From Allobosea sp. BK604 (GTDB taxonomy: Bacteria > Pseudomonadota > Alphaproteobacteria > Rhizobiales > Beijerinckiaceae): a DNA stretch of 64,000 bases. Positions 35,494-43,526 of the stretch are shown one piece after another. A program made the translations under genes and the position numbers. The stretch lies in contig NZ_SLZF01000011.1 of assembly GCF_004341515.1 (NCBI RefSeq), positions 186,001 to 250,000 of the forward strand, written 5' to 3'. The notes under the pieces were generated by a model that was not told where the DNA came from, did not search any database, and saw only the letters and a list, made by a program, of their open reading frames with translations. Position 1 is the stretch's first letter. Each line of letters starts with the position of its first letter.

Positions 35494-36192
35494 ATGAGTC
35501 TGGCAGGCGAAGGCGCGGTCGCGATCTGGCACGACATCGCTCCCGAAGGGCGCGGCGAGTTCTATGCCTGGCATGGCCAGGAGCACATGCCGGAGCGGCT
35601 CGGCATTCCCGGCTTCCTGCGTGGGCGGCGCTATGCCGCGATCGAGGCCAATCTCGAATTCTTCAACCTTTACGAGGCTTTGAGTGTTGAAGTTCTGAAA
35701 GGGCAGGATTATACGGCGCGCGTCAACGCGCCGACACCCTGGACGCTCGCGACCGTGAAGCATTTTCGTTCGGTCGCCCGCTCGCTCTGCCGTGTCAGCC
35801 ATTCGGCCGGGCCGGCGCAGGGCGGGCTGATCGCGACGCTGCGCTACGATGTGCCCGATGAGGGCGCGGCCGAGCACAAGGCGAGGCTGCTGCGCCAGAC
35901 CATCCCCGACCTCCTCGCCAAACCCGGTGTCGCCGGCGTGCATCTCCTCACGGCCGATGCCGAGGCCAGCGGCGTCGCCACGGCCGAGCAGAAGGCGCGC
36001 GGCGTCGCCAATGCGGTGCCGCGCTGGGTGCTGCTGCTCGAAGGCTGGGGCGACGAGGCGGATTTCGTGAAGCTGGCCAGGGACGAGCTCTCCGTTGCGA
36101 AGCTGGAAGCGCTCGGCGGCGAGGGCCCATTCGATCTCGGCATCTATCGCCATCAGATCACCCGCACCAAGACAGCCTGGAGCGCGGGGTGA
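35494..36192 (+). CDS. Two-repeat ferredoxin-like (EthD/DUF-type) protein, function unknown
   Basis: A 232-residue soluble protein. The first half, AIWHDIAPEGRGEFYAWHGQ and EHMPERLGIPGFLRGRRY, looks like the dimeric alpha-beta barrel seen in EthD and small mono-oxygenase or cyclase helpers; WHGQEHMPER is the most conserved-looking segment. The second half (GGLIATLRYDVPDE...VPRWVLLLEGWGDE) seems to be a diverged repeat of the same fold. It is coupled to an SDR gene (TGATG junction) and divergent from an IclR/ABC operon, so a role in catabolism of the imported compound is likely. Confidence 0.7.
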   Translation: MSLAGEGAVAIWHDIAPEGRGEFYAWHGQEHMPERLGIPGFLRGRRYAAIEANLEFFNLYEALSVEVLKGQDYTARVNAPTPWTLATVKHFRSVARSLCRVSHSAGPAQGGLIATLRYDVPDEGAAEHKARLLRQTIPDLLAKPGVAGVHLLTADAEASGVATAEQKARGVANAVPRWVLLLEGWGDEADFVKLARDELSVAKLEALGGEGPFDLGIYRHQITRTKTAWSAG

Positions 36193-36974
36193 TGGCGGCG
36201 CGCTACAATCTTCGGGGCCGCAGGGCCATCGTCACCGGCGGGGCCGGCGGGTTGGGGCGCGGCATCGCCCAGGCGCTGATCGATGCAGGCGCGACCGTGG
36301 AGCTCTGGGACGCGAACGAGGCGGCCCTGGCCCTGGCCGCCGCCGATCTCGGCCCGGCCGCGAGCGCCCGCCATCTCGACATCACCGATGCCGCCGCCGT
36401 CGAGATCGGGGCGGAGGCCGCCTTCCAGAGTGGCGGCCGCATCGACATCCTCATCAACAATGCCGGCGTGCTCGGTGAGGTGAAGCCGGTCTGGGAAACT
36501 TCGCCGGAGAATTTCCAGCGCGTGCTGCAGGTCAACCTGTTCGGTGCCTATCTCGTGACGCGCGCCGTGGTCGGGCGGATGCGGGCGCAGGCGCCGCGCG
36601 AAAGCGCCGTGCCGCAGCACGCGCTCCGCGGCCATGTCGTCAACATCGCCTCGATCCAGGGCAAGGAGGGCATGGCGCTCGCCGCAGCCTACAGCGCCTC
36701 CAAGGCCGGGTTGCTGGCGCTGACCAAGAGCGTCGCCAAGGAGACGGCGAAGGACGGGATCATCGTCACCGCCATCACCCCGGCCGCTGCCGAGACGGCG
36801 ATGGCGAAGGAGATCACGGCCGAGCGGCGCGCCGACATCCTCGCGCGCATCCCGATGGGCCGCTTCGTCGAGATCGAGGAAGTCGCCAGGATGGTGCTCT
36901 GGCTCTCCTCCGACGAATGCTCGTTCTCTACCGGCGGAGTTTTCGACCTGTCGGGCGGCCGGGCGACCTACTGA
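36192..36974 (+). CDS. Short-chain dehydrogenase/reductase
   Basis: A 260-residue classical SDR: cofactor loop AIVTGGAGGLGRGIAQAL, INNAGVLGE, catalytic serine in NIASIQGKEG, catalytic Tyr/Lys in YSASKAG, and C-terminal STGGVFDLSGGRATY. The acidic residue after the second strand (ELWDANE) suggests NAD(H) preference. It shares one base with the preceding stop. Together with the upstream protein it probably processes the substrate of the divergent NitT/TauT-type transporter. Confidence 0.92.
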   Translation: MAARYNLRGRRAIVTGGAGGLGRGIAQALIDAGATVELWDANEAALALAAADLGPAASARHLDITDAAAVEIGAEAAFQSGGRIDILINNAGVLGEVKPVWETSPENFQRVLQVNLFGAYLVTRAVVGRMRAQAPRESAVPQHALRGHVVNIASIQGKEGMALAAAYSASKAGLLALTKSVAKETAKDGIIVTAITPAAAETAMAKEITAERRADILARIPMGRFVEIEEVARMVLWLSSDECSFSTGGVFDLSGGRATY

Positions 36975-37004
36975 TCGTTCTTCGGTGAAGGCGGATCAGT
37001 CCTC

Positions 37005-37199
37005 CGTCATGCTCGGCCTAAAGCATTTTCGAGCGAAGTGGACACCGGTTCGCGTGAAGAAAATGCGTCAAAACAAAGGGATAGAGTATTTTCGTGATTC
37101 GAAGAAACGCGGAAATACTCTGGTGCCGAGCATCCACGTCCTGAACACCGCCCTCAATCGAGGAAGACGTGGCTGGCCGGGACAAGCCCGACCATGACG
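37005..37199 (+). repeat. 93-bp palindromic repeat, copy split by a 102-bp element
   Basis: Bases 37005-37019 and 37122-37199 together make 93 bp that align with the uninterrupted copy at 30979-31071, including the CGTCATG/CATGACG ends. Between them lies 102-bp element copy 4. Fifteen bases lie left of the insertion and 78 right of it, the same division as in the intact copy. Confidence 0.85.
37020..37121 (+). repeat. 102-bp palindromic element, copy 4 (nested)
   Basis: Begins AAAGCATTTTCGAGCGAAG and ends CGGAAATACTCT, with the family core GGTTCGCGTGAAGAAAATGC and AAAACAAAGGGATAGAG. It interrupts the 93-bp repeat with no other change than one base at the right junction (T in the intact copy, G here) and no evident target duplication longer than two bases. 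Confidence 0.85.
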
Positions 37200-37231
37200 G
37201 GAGGCGGTCTGCCGACGCGCGCGTCCGTCTC

Positions 37232-38089
37232 TCAGCCCTTCTTGGCCGGCCCGGTCGCGATCGGGCGGTCGCTCGCGCCCCATTCGGCCCAGGAGCCATC
37301 ATAGATCGCCCGCGCCGGCTTGCCGATCGTCTCCAGCGCGGCCGAGAGGATCGCGGCCGAGACGCCGGAGCCGCAGCTCGTGATCATCGGCTTGTCGAGG
37401 TCGACTCCGGCCTCCGCGAAGGCGGCCGCGATCGCTTCGGGCGATTTCAGTGCGCCGTCCGCGACGATCGCGGGGAAGGGCAGGTTGAGCGAGCCCGGCA
37501 TATGTCCGGAGCGGACGCCTGGACGGGGCTCGGGCGCCTCGCCGCGAAAACGGTCGGCCGGGCGGGCATCGACGACCTGGACCGCGCCATTGCCGAGCGC
37601 GCGCTCGACATCGCCGGCATCGGCGATGGCCGAATGGTCGAGCCGCGCGGTGAAGCTGCGGGCGGCGCGGGGGCGTGGCGCACCATCCTCGATCGGCCGG
37701 CCTTCCGCCTGCCATTTCGGGAAGCCGCCTTCGAGAATCACCACGTCCTTGGCGCCGAAGGTCTTGAAGGTCCAGCGCACGCGCGGGGCCGAGAACAGGC
37801 CGAGCCCGTCATAGACGACGATCTTCATGCCGTCGCCGATGCCCATGGCGCCGACGGTCGCAGCGAAGGCCTCCGGCCGCGGCAGCATATGCGGCAGGTC
37901 GGAGCTGGTATCCTTCACCGTGTCGATATCGAAGCGCAGCGCGCCGGGAATGCGGCGCTCCGCATACTCGGCATGCGGATCGCGTCCATGGACGGGCAAG
38001 TACCAGGAGCCGTCCACCACCACGACATCGGGAGCGTCCAGGCGCTCGGCCAGCCAGTCGGTGGAGACGAAGACATCATCGCGAGCCAT
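37232..38089 (-). CDS. sseA: 3-mercaptopyruvate sulfurtransferase
   Basis: A 285-residue two-domain rhodanese: FVSTDWLAERLDAPDVVVVD and DPHAEYAERRIPGALRFDID in domain 1, VVDARPADRFRGEAPEPRPG and GHMPGSLNLPF in domain 2. The active loop is SCGSGVSA, the CG[S/T]G form typical of mercaptopyruvate rather than thiosulfate sulfurtransferases. It follows the alaX gene by 26 bases on the same strand and is likely co-transcribed. Confidence 0.92.
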   Translation of the reverse strand: MARDDVFVSTDWLAERLDAPDVVVVDGSWYLPVHGRDPHAEYAERRIPGALRFDIDTVKDTSSDLPHMLPRPEAFAATVGAMGIGDGMKIVVYDGLGLFSAPRVRWTFKTFGAKDVVILEGGFPKWQAEGRPIEDGAPRPRAARSFTARLDHSAIADAGDVERALGNGAVQVVDARPADRFRGEAPEPRPGVRSGHMPGSLNLPFPAIVADGALKSPEAIAAAFAEAGVDLDKPMITSCGSGVSAAILSAALETIGKPARAIYDGSWAEWGASDRPIATGPAKKG

Positions 38090-38115
38090 GTGGCGTTTCC
38101 CGTTCTTCAGGCCGA

Positions 38116-38832
38116 TCAGGCGAGCGCGATGCGCACGCGCCGGTTCTGCTTGCCCTTCTTCTCGATATCGGTGACCGCGACAAGGCCGATCTCGGAGGTG
38201 TTGCGCACATGCGTGCCGCCGCAGGGCTGCAGGTCGATGCCCTCGATCGAGACCAGCCGGACCCGGCCCGAGCCGCGCGGCGGCTTGACCGACATGGTCT
38301 TGACCAGGCCGGGATTGGCATCGAGCTCCTCGTCGGTGATCCAGCGCTCGGACACGGCGGCATTGCGGGCGACGAGCTCGTTCAGCTTCTCAGTGACCTC
38401 GGCCTTGTCGAGCCCGCCCTCGGGAATGTCGAAATCGAGCCGGCCGTCGCCATCGCCGATCGAGCCGCCGGTGACGGGGAAGGGCAGGACGACGCTGAGC
38501 AGGTGCAGCGCGGTGTGGATGCGCATGCGCTTCAGGCGCCTGTCCCAGTCGAGCACCAGCGTCACCGTCTCGCCGACCTGCGGCGCGCCCTGGCCCTCGG
38601 CCGGAACATGGATGACCTGACCCTTGTCCTCCTTGTTGTAGATCGTGGTGCCGATTGCGATTTCCGAGCCGTCAGCACGCCTGAGCTTGCCGACATCGCC
38701 CGGCTGGCCGCCGCCGGTGGCGTAGAAGATGGTGCGGTCGAGCACGATGCCGCCGAGCTCGTTGACCGCCTCGACCTTGGCCTCGGCTTCGGTGAGATAG
38801 GCATCGTCGCGAAACAGCAATTCGGTCGGCAT
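38116..38832 (-). CDS. Alanyl-tRNA editing protein (AlaX family)
   Basis: A 238-residue trans-editing deacylase that removes mischarged Ser/Gly from tRNA-Ala. The first zinc motif is in RIHTALHLLS (H-x3-H), and the second half-site is QPCGGTHVRNTSEIG (C-x3-H). The N-terminal FYATGGGQPGDVG is typical of the AlaRS-like editing fold. I chose the ATG at 38832 (MPTELLFRDDAY); upstream residues are noise. It sits before sseA on the same strand and is divergent from an SDR gene. Confidence 0.93.
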   Translation of the reverse strand: MPTELLFRDDAYLTEAEAKVEAVNELGGIVLDRTIFYATGGGQPGDVGKLRRADGSEIAIGTTIYNKEDKGQVIHVPAEGQGAPQVGETVTLVLDWDRRLKRMRIHTALHLLSVVLPFPVTGGSIGDGDGRLDFDIPEGGLDKAEVTEKLNELVARNAAVSERWITDEELDANPGLVKTMSVKPPRGSGRVRLVSIEGIDLQPCGGTHVRNTSEIGLVAVTDIEKKGKQNRRVRIALA

Positions 38833-38999
38833 CGGCTTCAAATCCCGGATATTGATTGTGCTGGCGCAGGGTGCGCCGGTCGCGGCGGACGATGCACCGA
38901 ATGCGCGCTGCGCGCCAGAGCGGCATCGCCCCTGCGGCCTTGCCCGTTGCGCCGGGGCGGGGCGGGGCTGTAAGCCCTGAGGAGAGCCTCGGAGAGCCC

Positions 39000-39812
39000 A
39001 TGTCATTGCCGCGCATGCAGCCGAAGGACGGCGTCGCCTGGATCACCGGCGCCAGCTCGGGCATCGGCGCGGCCGTGGCACTCGAACTGGCCCGGCGCGG
39101 CTGGACGGTGGCGATCACGGCGCGCCGGCTCGAGCTGCTCGAAGCGATCGCCGAGCGTGCCGTCGGCCTGCCCGGCCGCATCGTCGCCCATGCCGGCGAT
39201 GTCACCGATGCGGACGCGATGCGCACGGTCGTGGATGGCATCGAGCATGTGCACGGGCCGATCGCGCTGGCTTTCATCAATGCCGGCATGGCGCCCTATT
39301 CCAAGGATGCGCCGCTCGATCTCGGGGCGCTCGATCGCGCGATCGAGGTCAATCTGCTCGGCGTCGCACGCAGCCTGTTTCCGGTGCTCGAGCGGATGAA
39401 GGCGCGCCAGCGCGGCCAGATCGCGGTCACGGCTTCCGTCGCCGGCTATGGCGGCCTGCCGGGAGGACCGGCCTACGGCACCTCCAAGGCCGCGGCGATC
39501 CATCTCTGCCAGGCGCTCAAGCTCGATTGCGACCCGCTCGGCATCCGGGTGCAGGTGGTCAATAACGGCTTCGTCGATACGGAGATGACGCGCCGGCACA
39601 ACCGCTACAAGATGCCGCTGCTGATGCCGGCCGAGGAAGCGGCGCGGCGCGTGGTCGACGGCTTTGCGCGCGGCGGCTTCGAGATCGTCTTTCCGCGCCG
39701 CATGGTCTGGCCGCTGAAGCTGATCAACCTCTTGCCCTATCCGCTCTATTTCGCGCTGATGCAGCGCTTCGCCAACCGGCGCCGGCCGGGGTCTCCGGGT
39801 GCGGACCCCTAG
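39000..39812 (+). CDS. Short-chain dehydrogenase with C-terminal membrane-like tail
   Basis: A 270-residue SDR: WITGASSGIGAAVALELARR, AFINAGMAPYS, catalytic TASVAGYGG and YGTSKAA. The C-terminal PRRMVWPLKLINLLPYPLYF is hydrophobic and basic, a tail found in SDRs linked to membrane or lipid metabolism. The reading frame ends in TAG at 39810-39812, whose AG belongs to the first bases of 102-bp repeat copy 5. A GGAGAG ribosome site precedes the ATG. Confidence 0.9.
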   Translation: MSLPRMQPKDGVAWITGASSGIGAAVALELARRGWTVAITARRLELLEAIAERAVGLPGRIVAHAGDVTDADAMRTVVDGIEHVHGPIALAFINAGMAPYSKDAPLDLGALDRAIEVNLLGVARSLFPVLERMKARQRGQIAVTASVAGYGGLPGGPAYGTSKAAAIHLCQALKLDCDPLGIRVQVVNNGFVDTEMTRRHNRYKMPLLMPAEEAARRVVDGFARGGFEIVFPRRMVWPLKLINLLPYPLYFALMQRFANRRRPGSPGADP

Positions 39813-39914
39813 AGCATTTCCGCGTTTCTTCGAATCGCGAAAATGCTCTATCTATTTGTTTTAACGCATTTTCTTCACGCGAACCGGCATCCACTTCGCT
39901 CGAAAATGCTCTAG
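39811..39914 (-). repeat. 102-bp palindromic element, copy 5
   Basis: Begins AGAGCATTTCCGCG and ends CGAAAATGCTCTAG, with ATTTGTTTTAACGC and TTCTTCACGCGAACCGGC inside. Its left end completes the TAG stop of the SDR gene. The best-preserved minus-orientation copy in the window. Confidence 0.85.
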
Positions 39915-39938
39915 GATCCGTCCTCCAATAGCAGGACA

Positions 39939-40742
39939 CTAAGCGAAGCGCGCCTCGAGCCATGAGACGGCGAAAGCCGTGATCGCGGCGGCGTCGACTA
40001 GCACGCTCTGCGCATGGCCGATCCTGCCCTGGCTACCTCGGCCCGAGGCGAGGAATTCGGAGACGATCGTGGCGAAATAGTCGTCGGGCAGGCCGGGCAC
40101 GACCGGGTCGGAGGTGTCGAACTCCTCGACCATGCGCCAGAGCGTGCCCTCCGTGGTCGCGAACGGCACCTCATAGCGCTTGCTCCGCTTGCCGGCGATA
40201 TCGGCGAGATGCTCGGCATGGTGCAGCAGGGTCATGGTGTCGAGCGGGGCGCCGAGCATGAGCACCTTGCCGCCGCAAGCGACGAGCTTCGCCAGCGGCG
40301 AGCCCTCGCCATAGCCGTAGTCGAGCGCGTGGTCGGCCGTGAACCATTCGGCCTTTGCGCCGAGGGCCGCAACCGAGGCACCGGGATTGCCGCTGCGCCG
40401 CGCGCCGGGCCGCGTGCGCAGGAATTCCGGCAGCACCCCATTGTCGCGGATGGCGCGGGAGGCGGCGGCATCGAAAGGCGGGACATGCGCGCGCCATTCG
40501 GCCGGCACACGGCCTTCGCCATCGAGCAATTCGTCATAGCGGGCGTCCCAATCGGCATAGGCCAGCACCGTCCCGTCCGGACCGAGCGCTGCGAGCGCGG
40601 CGTCGATCAGCGCGTCCGGGCCGTTGAGCAGCCGGCCGACCTGGCTGACCGCGGCATGGATCATCAGCGAATCGCCGGCGACGACGCCGAGGCGCTCCAG
40701 GTCGTCGCGCAGCCTGACGCGGGTGACGAACGGCTGATCCAT
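39939..40742 (-). CDS. Aminoglycoside 3-N-acetyltransferase-like protein, AAC(3) family
   Basis: A 267-residue protein with RVRLRDDLERLGVVAGDSLM, IHAAVSQVGRLLNGPDALID, ALGPDGTVLAYADW, FRTRPGARRSGNPGASVAAL and GYGEGSPLAKLVACGGKVLM, ending with the GAPLDTMTLLHHAEHLA acetyl-CoA/aminoglycoside loop. The family acetylates the 3-amino group of 2-deoxystreptamine; chromosomal environmental members may have other amines as natural substrates. It starts 10 bases after the photolyase stop on the same strand, so it is probably co-transcribed with phrB, and shows no sign of mobility. Confidence 0.88.
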   Translation of the reverse strand: MDQPFVTRVRLRDDLERLGVVAGDSLMIHAAVSQVGRLLNGPDALIDAALAALGPDGTVLAYADWDARYDELLDGEGRVPAEWRAHVPPFDAAASRAIRDNGVLPEFLRTRPGARRSGNPGASVAALGAKAEWFTADHALDYGYGEGSPLAKLVACGGKVLMLGAPLDTMTLLHHAEHLADIAGKRSKRYEVPFATTEGTLWRMVEEFDTSDPVVPGLPDDYFATIVSEFLASGRGSQGRIGHAQSVLVDAAAITAFAVSWLEARFA

Positions 40743-40752
40743 CTCGGGCGCT

Positions 40753-42201
40753 TCAATCCGATTTCAGCGTCGCCAGCGCATCGAGCGCGCGGCGGCGGCC
40801 GAAGTCGAGATCGACGATCGGCTCGGGATAGGTCTTGCCCAGGCTGATCCCGGCCGGCTTGAGTGCGGTCGCGCTCGCTTTCCAGGGCTGGTGGATGTCG
40901 CGGTCGTCCAGCTCCGCGATCTCCGGAATCCAGCGGCGGACATAGGCGCCCTTGGGGTCGAATTTCTCGCCCTGCGTCACCGGATTGAAGATGCGGAAAT
41001 AGGGCGCGGCATCGGCGCCCGAGCCCGCAACCCATTGCCAACTCGCCGGATTATTGGCCGGGTCGGCATCGACGAGCGTGTCCCAGAACCAGGCCTCGCC
41101 CTGGCGCCAGTCGAGCAGCAGGTGCTTGATCAGGAAGGAGGCTGCGATCATCCGCACCCGGTTGTGCATCCATCCGGTGCTCCAGAGCTCGCGCATGCCG
41201 GCATCGACGATCGGATAGCCGGTCAGGCCGCGCTGCCAGGCGCGTAGCGCCGTCCCGTCCTTGCGCCAGGGGAAGGCATCGAAGCGCCGATTGTAATTGT
41301 CGGTGGCGAGATCGGGATTGTGGAAGAGCAGGTGATAGGAGAATTCGCGCCAGCCGATCTCAGAGAGGAATTTGTCGATATCGCCCTGCAGGCGCGGATG
41401 GGCATGGCCGGCGGCCTGGGCCGCATGCCAGATCTGCCGAGGGCTGATCTCGCCGAAGCGCAGATGCGGCGAGAGGCGCGAGGTCCCCGGCTTGTCGGGC
41501 CGGTCGCGCGCCTCGCCATAGCCGGAGATCGCGCCGTCGAGGAAATCGCTGAGCGCCTCGCGCGCGCCGGCCTCTCCGGGCGTCCAGGCCTCGCGCAGGC
41601 CGCCGGCCCAATCCGGTGTCCTGGGTTCAAGCGCGAGTTCGCCATGCGCGACTACATATTTCCCGAGCGTGCCGGGGAGGGGCAGGGCCCTGATTCTCCT
41701 GGGTGCCGGCTTCGGCGCGGCCGGCTCGCCCCTGGCCCGCGCCGCACGCCAATAGGGCGTGAACACCTTCATCGGCGTGCCGGCGGTGGTCGTGACCTCC
41801 CAGGGCTCGTTGAGGAGATTGGCACCATGGCTCTCGACGGTGATTCCCTGCGCGGAGAGCTTGGCCTTCAACGCCTTGTCGAGTTCGACGGCGGCCCCGT
41901 CGTAACGGCGATTCCAGCTGACGAAATCGGTTTTGCAGGCTGCGGTGGTCTCCGGAATCAGCACGGCCGGGTCACCACGCATCAGGGTGAGCTCGCCCCC
42001 TTTCGCCGCAAGGCTGTCCGCCAGGGCGGCAAGAGAACGCGACAGCCACCAGCGCGAGGCGCCGCCCAGCGCACGGCAACGCGACGATTCGTCGAGGATA
42101 TAGAGGCAGAGCACGGGGCCGCGCGCTGCCGCAGCCGCGAGGGCGGGATTGTCGGCGAGCCGGAGATCGTCGCGGAACCAGACCAGGGAGGGTGCGCTCA
42201 T
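40753..42201 (-). CDS. phrB: Deoxyribodipyrimidine photolyase
   Basis: A 482-residue class I photolyase: LVWFRDDLRLADNPAL for the antenna domain, then the FAD domain with TSRLSPHLRFGEISPRQIWH, EIGWREFSYHLLFHNPDLAT, TGYPIVDAGMRELWSTGWMH, NRVRMIAASFLIKHLLLDWR and DADPANNPASWQWVAGSGAD. The Trp chain positions and the N-N-x-x-x-W-Q motif favour CPD photolyase over a signalling cryptochrome. It repairs UV dimers using blue light. Confidence 0.95.
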   Translation of the reverse strand: MSAPSLVWFRDDLRLADNPALAAAAARGPVLCLYILDESSRCRALGGASRWWLSRSLAALADSLAAKGGELTLMRGDPAVLIPETTAACKTDFVSWNRRYDGAAVELDKALKAKLSAQGITVESHGANLLNEPWEVTTTAGTPMKVFTPYWRAARARGEPAAPKPAPRRIRALPLPGTLGKYVVAHGELALEPRTPDWAGGLREAWTPGEAGAREALSDFLDGAISGYGEARDRPDKPGTSRLSPHLRFGEISPRQIWHAAQAAGHAHPRLQGDIDKFLSEIGWREFSYHLLFHNPDLATDNYNRRFDAFPWRKDGTALRAWQRGLTGYPIVDAGMRELWSTGWMHNRVRMIAASFLIKHLLLDWRQGEAWFWDTLVDADPANNPASWQWVAGSGADAAPYFRIFNPVTQGEKFDPKGAYVRRWIPEIAELDDRDIHQPWKASATALKPAGISLGKTYPEPIVDLDFGRRRALDALATLKSD

Positions 42202-42395
42202 CGCAAGCTTGCCGAAGCCTTCCTTCCGTACCGCCTACCGATTCGTCTGGCGCGCACGATATCGGCCTCGCTGGAGGCCGGCGACACGGGAACTGCCGAT
42301 GAGCCGAAAAGTTCGGAAGGAGCCAGGCTCGCGCGCGACTGCGCCGCGGGCGCCGTTGAGGCGGCCCGGCCGGAAACCAGCGATGGTTGGGAGAT

Positions 42396-42469
42396 TGGAG
42401 GCCTCGCCCGGAATCGAACCGGGGTGCAAGGATTTGCAGTCCTCTGCGTAACCACTCCGCCACGAGGCC
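42396..42469 (-). tRNA. tRNA-Cys (GCA anticodon)
   Basis: On the minus strand: acceptor GGCCTCG/CGAGGCC, discriminator T with encoded CCA, anticodon stem-loop AGGACTGCAAATCCT (anticodon GCA) and T arm CCGGTTCGAATCCGG. Seventy-four nucleotides. It is divergent from tRNA-Asn with 178 bases between. Confidence 0.96.
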
Positions 42470-42506
42470 ATCCCGGAATTGCCATAGGGCAAATTCCTTA
42501 GCGCCG

Positions 42507-42536
42507 CGTATAATCACATGGCGGGCCTGTCCGCAA
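42507..42536 (-). promoter_or_regulatory. Likely promoter of tRNA-Cys
   Basis: On the minus strand TTGCGG (42531-42536) is followed after 17-18 bases by TTATAC/TATACG (42507-42513), about 38 bases before the tRNA-Cys 5' end. It matches the layout of the tRNA-Asn promoter. Confidence 0.5.
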
Positions 42537-42607
42537 CCGAAACCGACGCCATGCACAGGCAAGCTTGTGGGCAGGCAATTTCCTGCCATGTGATTGTCGC
42601 AAGGGGC

Positions 42608-42636
42608 TTGCGCCCTCGGGGGAGCGCCGCTATACG
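42608..42636 (+). promoter_or_regulatory. Likely promoter of tRNA-Asn
   Basis: TTGCGC (42608-42613) and TATACG (42631-42636) are 17 bases apart and end 11 bases before the tRNA-Asn 5' end, consistent with a housekeeping sigma factor promoter and a very short leader. Confidence 0.55.
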
Positions 42637-42647
42637 CCGCCCATCGG

Positions 42648-42722
42648 TCCCGGATAGCTCAGCGGTAGAGCAATCGACTGTTAATCGATTGGTCGCAGGT
42701 TCGAATCCTGCTCCGGGAGCCA
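42648..42722 (+). tRNA. tRNA-Asn (GTT anticodon)
   Basis: Acceptor TCCCGGA/TCCGGGA, discriminator G and encoded CCA; D arm AGCTCAGCGGTAGAGC; anticodon stem-loop CGACTGTTAATCG (anticodon GTT); T arm GCAGGTTCGAATCCTGC. Seventy-five nucleotides. Confidence 0.97.
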
Positions 42723-42795
42723 GCATCTTCACGATCCAGCTCCACACGCCCAAAAGCACCGGCTCACTCGGCGCTTTCGCGACTTCGCGGCTTCC

Positions 42796-43002
42796 TTAGA
42801 AGCAGATCGCCGTGCCGTTCTTCATCGTGCACGTCGTGGTGGGCTTGCCGATGTCGATATCCTCAGGCGAGTCGACGAAATCAGCCGTACGCTGCTGGCT
42901 GCCGATATCGGACGGGCCCAACGCGCTGAGCGCCGGCTCCCGATCGGCCACGGCGCAGCCTGCCAGCGTCAGGCACCAAATCACGACAATGAGTGTTTTC
43001 AT
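42796..43002 (-). CDS. Small lipoprotein of unknown function
   Basis: From the ATG at 43002 the 68-residue product starts KTLIVVIWCLTLAGC, a lipoprotein signal with lipobox L-A-G-C (Cys at residue 16). The mature part ends in KPTTTCTMKNGTAICF with two cysteines that could form a disulfide. Aspartate at +2 is absent (A follows), so outer-membrane sorting is plausible. No family recognised. The longer frame to 43056 adds a non-signal extension. Confidence 0.65.
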   Translation of the reverse strand: MKTLIVVIWCLTLAGCAVADREPALSALGPSDIGSQQRTADFVDSPEDIDIGKPTTTCTMKNGTAICF

Positions 43003-43123
43003 CCCTAGTCCCCTGTGCGGTGCCAGCCTGGCACTGTACAGGGGACGCGGCCTCATCCGATCGGATGATCTCGCAAGGGTGGGGGCGCGCGAACGCGCAG
43101 CGGCCGATGTATTTCTGTCGCGC

Positions 43124-43417
43124 CTATTTGCCGGGAATCAGCATACCGAGCGGCGCGAGCGGTCCGACCGGGATGAATTCATAGGCGGCATAGCCTTCCT
43201 TGACGATCGGCATGGCGTCGGTCACGGCCTTGGCCTGCTCGACCGTCTCGACATTCATCAGGAAAACTGGGCCGGGCCTGTCCTTGCGGAACCAATACTG
43301 ATCGACGATGCCGTCGAGATAGAGCCGCAGCGTGGCCGGCACCTCATGGGGCATGAGCCGTGCCCGCTGCTCATCCGCGAGCGGCTTGATGATCGATCCG
43401 ATGGCTAGAACTTTCAT
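43124..43417 (-). CDS. Small dimeric alpha-beta barrel-like protein (YCII/muconolactone isomerase type)
   Basis: A 97-residue protein: KVLAIGSIIKPLADEQRARL, MPHEVPATLRLYLDGIVDQY, VFLMNVETVEQAKAVTDAMP and a hydrophobic C-terminus EFIPVGPLAPLGMLIPGK. The beta-alpha-beta pattern and the EFIPVGPL end fit small stress-responsive barrel proteins or YCII-like proteins. Catalytic function cannot be read. It is divergent from the GlxA-type regulator gene and probably its target. Confidence 0.72.
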   Translation of the reverse strand: MKVLAIGSIIKPLADEQRARLMPHEVPATLRLYLDGIVDQYWFRKDRPGPVFLMNVETVEQAKAVTDAMPIVKEGYAAYEFIPVGPLAPLGMLIPGK

Positions 43418-43491
43418 GTGTGAACTCCTCGTCAGAACGTCGATGCGTGTTCGACAGCGATGAATCTAGCTATCGGGCTGCGCTGGGAGTA

Positions 43492-43507
43492 TTGTCGCAA
43501 ACGACAA
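43492..43507. promoter_or_regulatory. Palindrome TTGTCG-N4-CGACAA, candidate operator
   Basis: A perfect inverted repeat with 6-base arms around CAAA, 20 bases upstream of the GlxA-type regulator start and 75 bases upstream of the divergent small-protein gene. Its position suits autoregulation and control of the divergent gene by the AraC/GlxA protein. Confidence 0.5.
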
Positions 43508-43526
43508 CGTTGAGGTCATTCACGCC

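Noticed and set aside
39939..40742. AAC(3)-like gene as part of a resistance cassette
   Set aside because: No integron, insertion sequence or composition shift around it; the nearest element is a small palindromic repeat of a chromosomal family.
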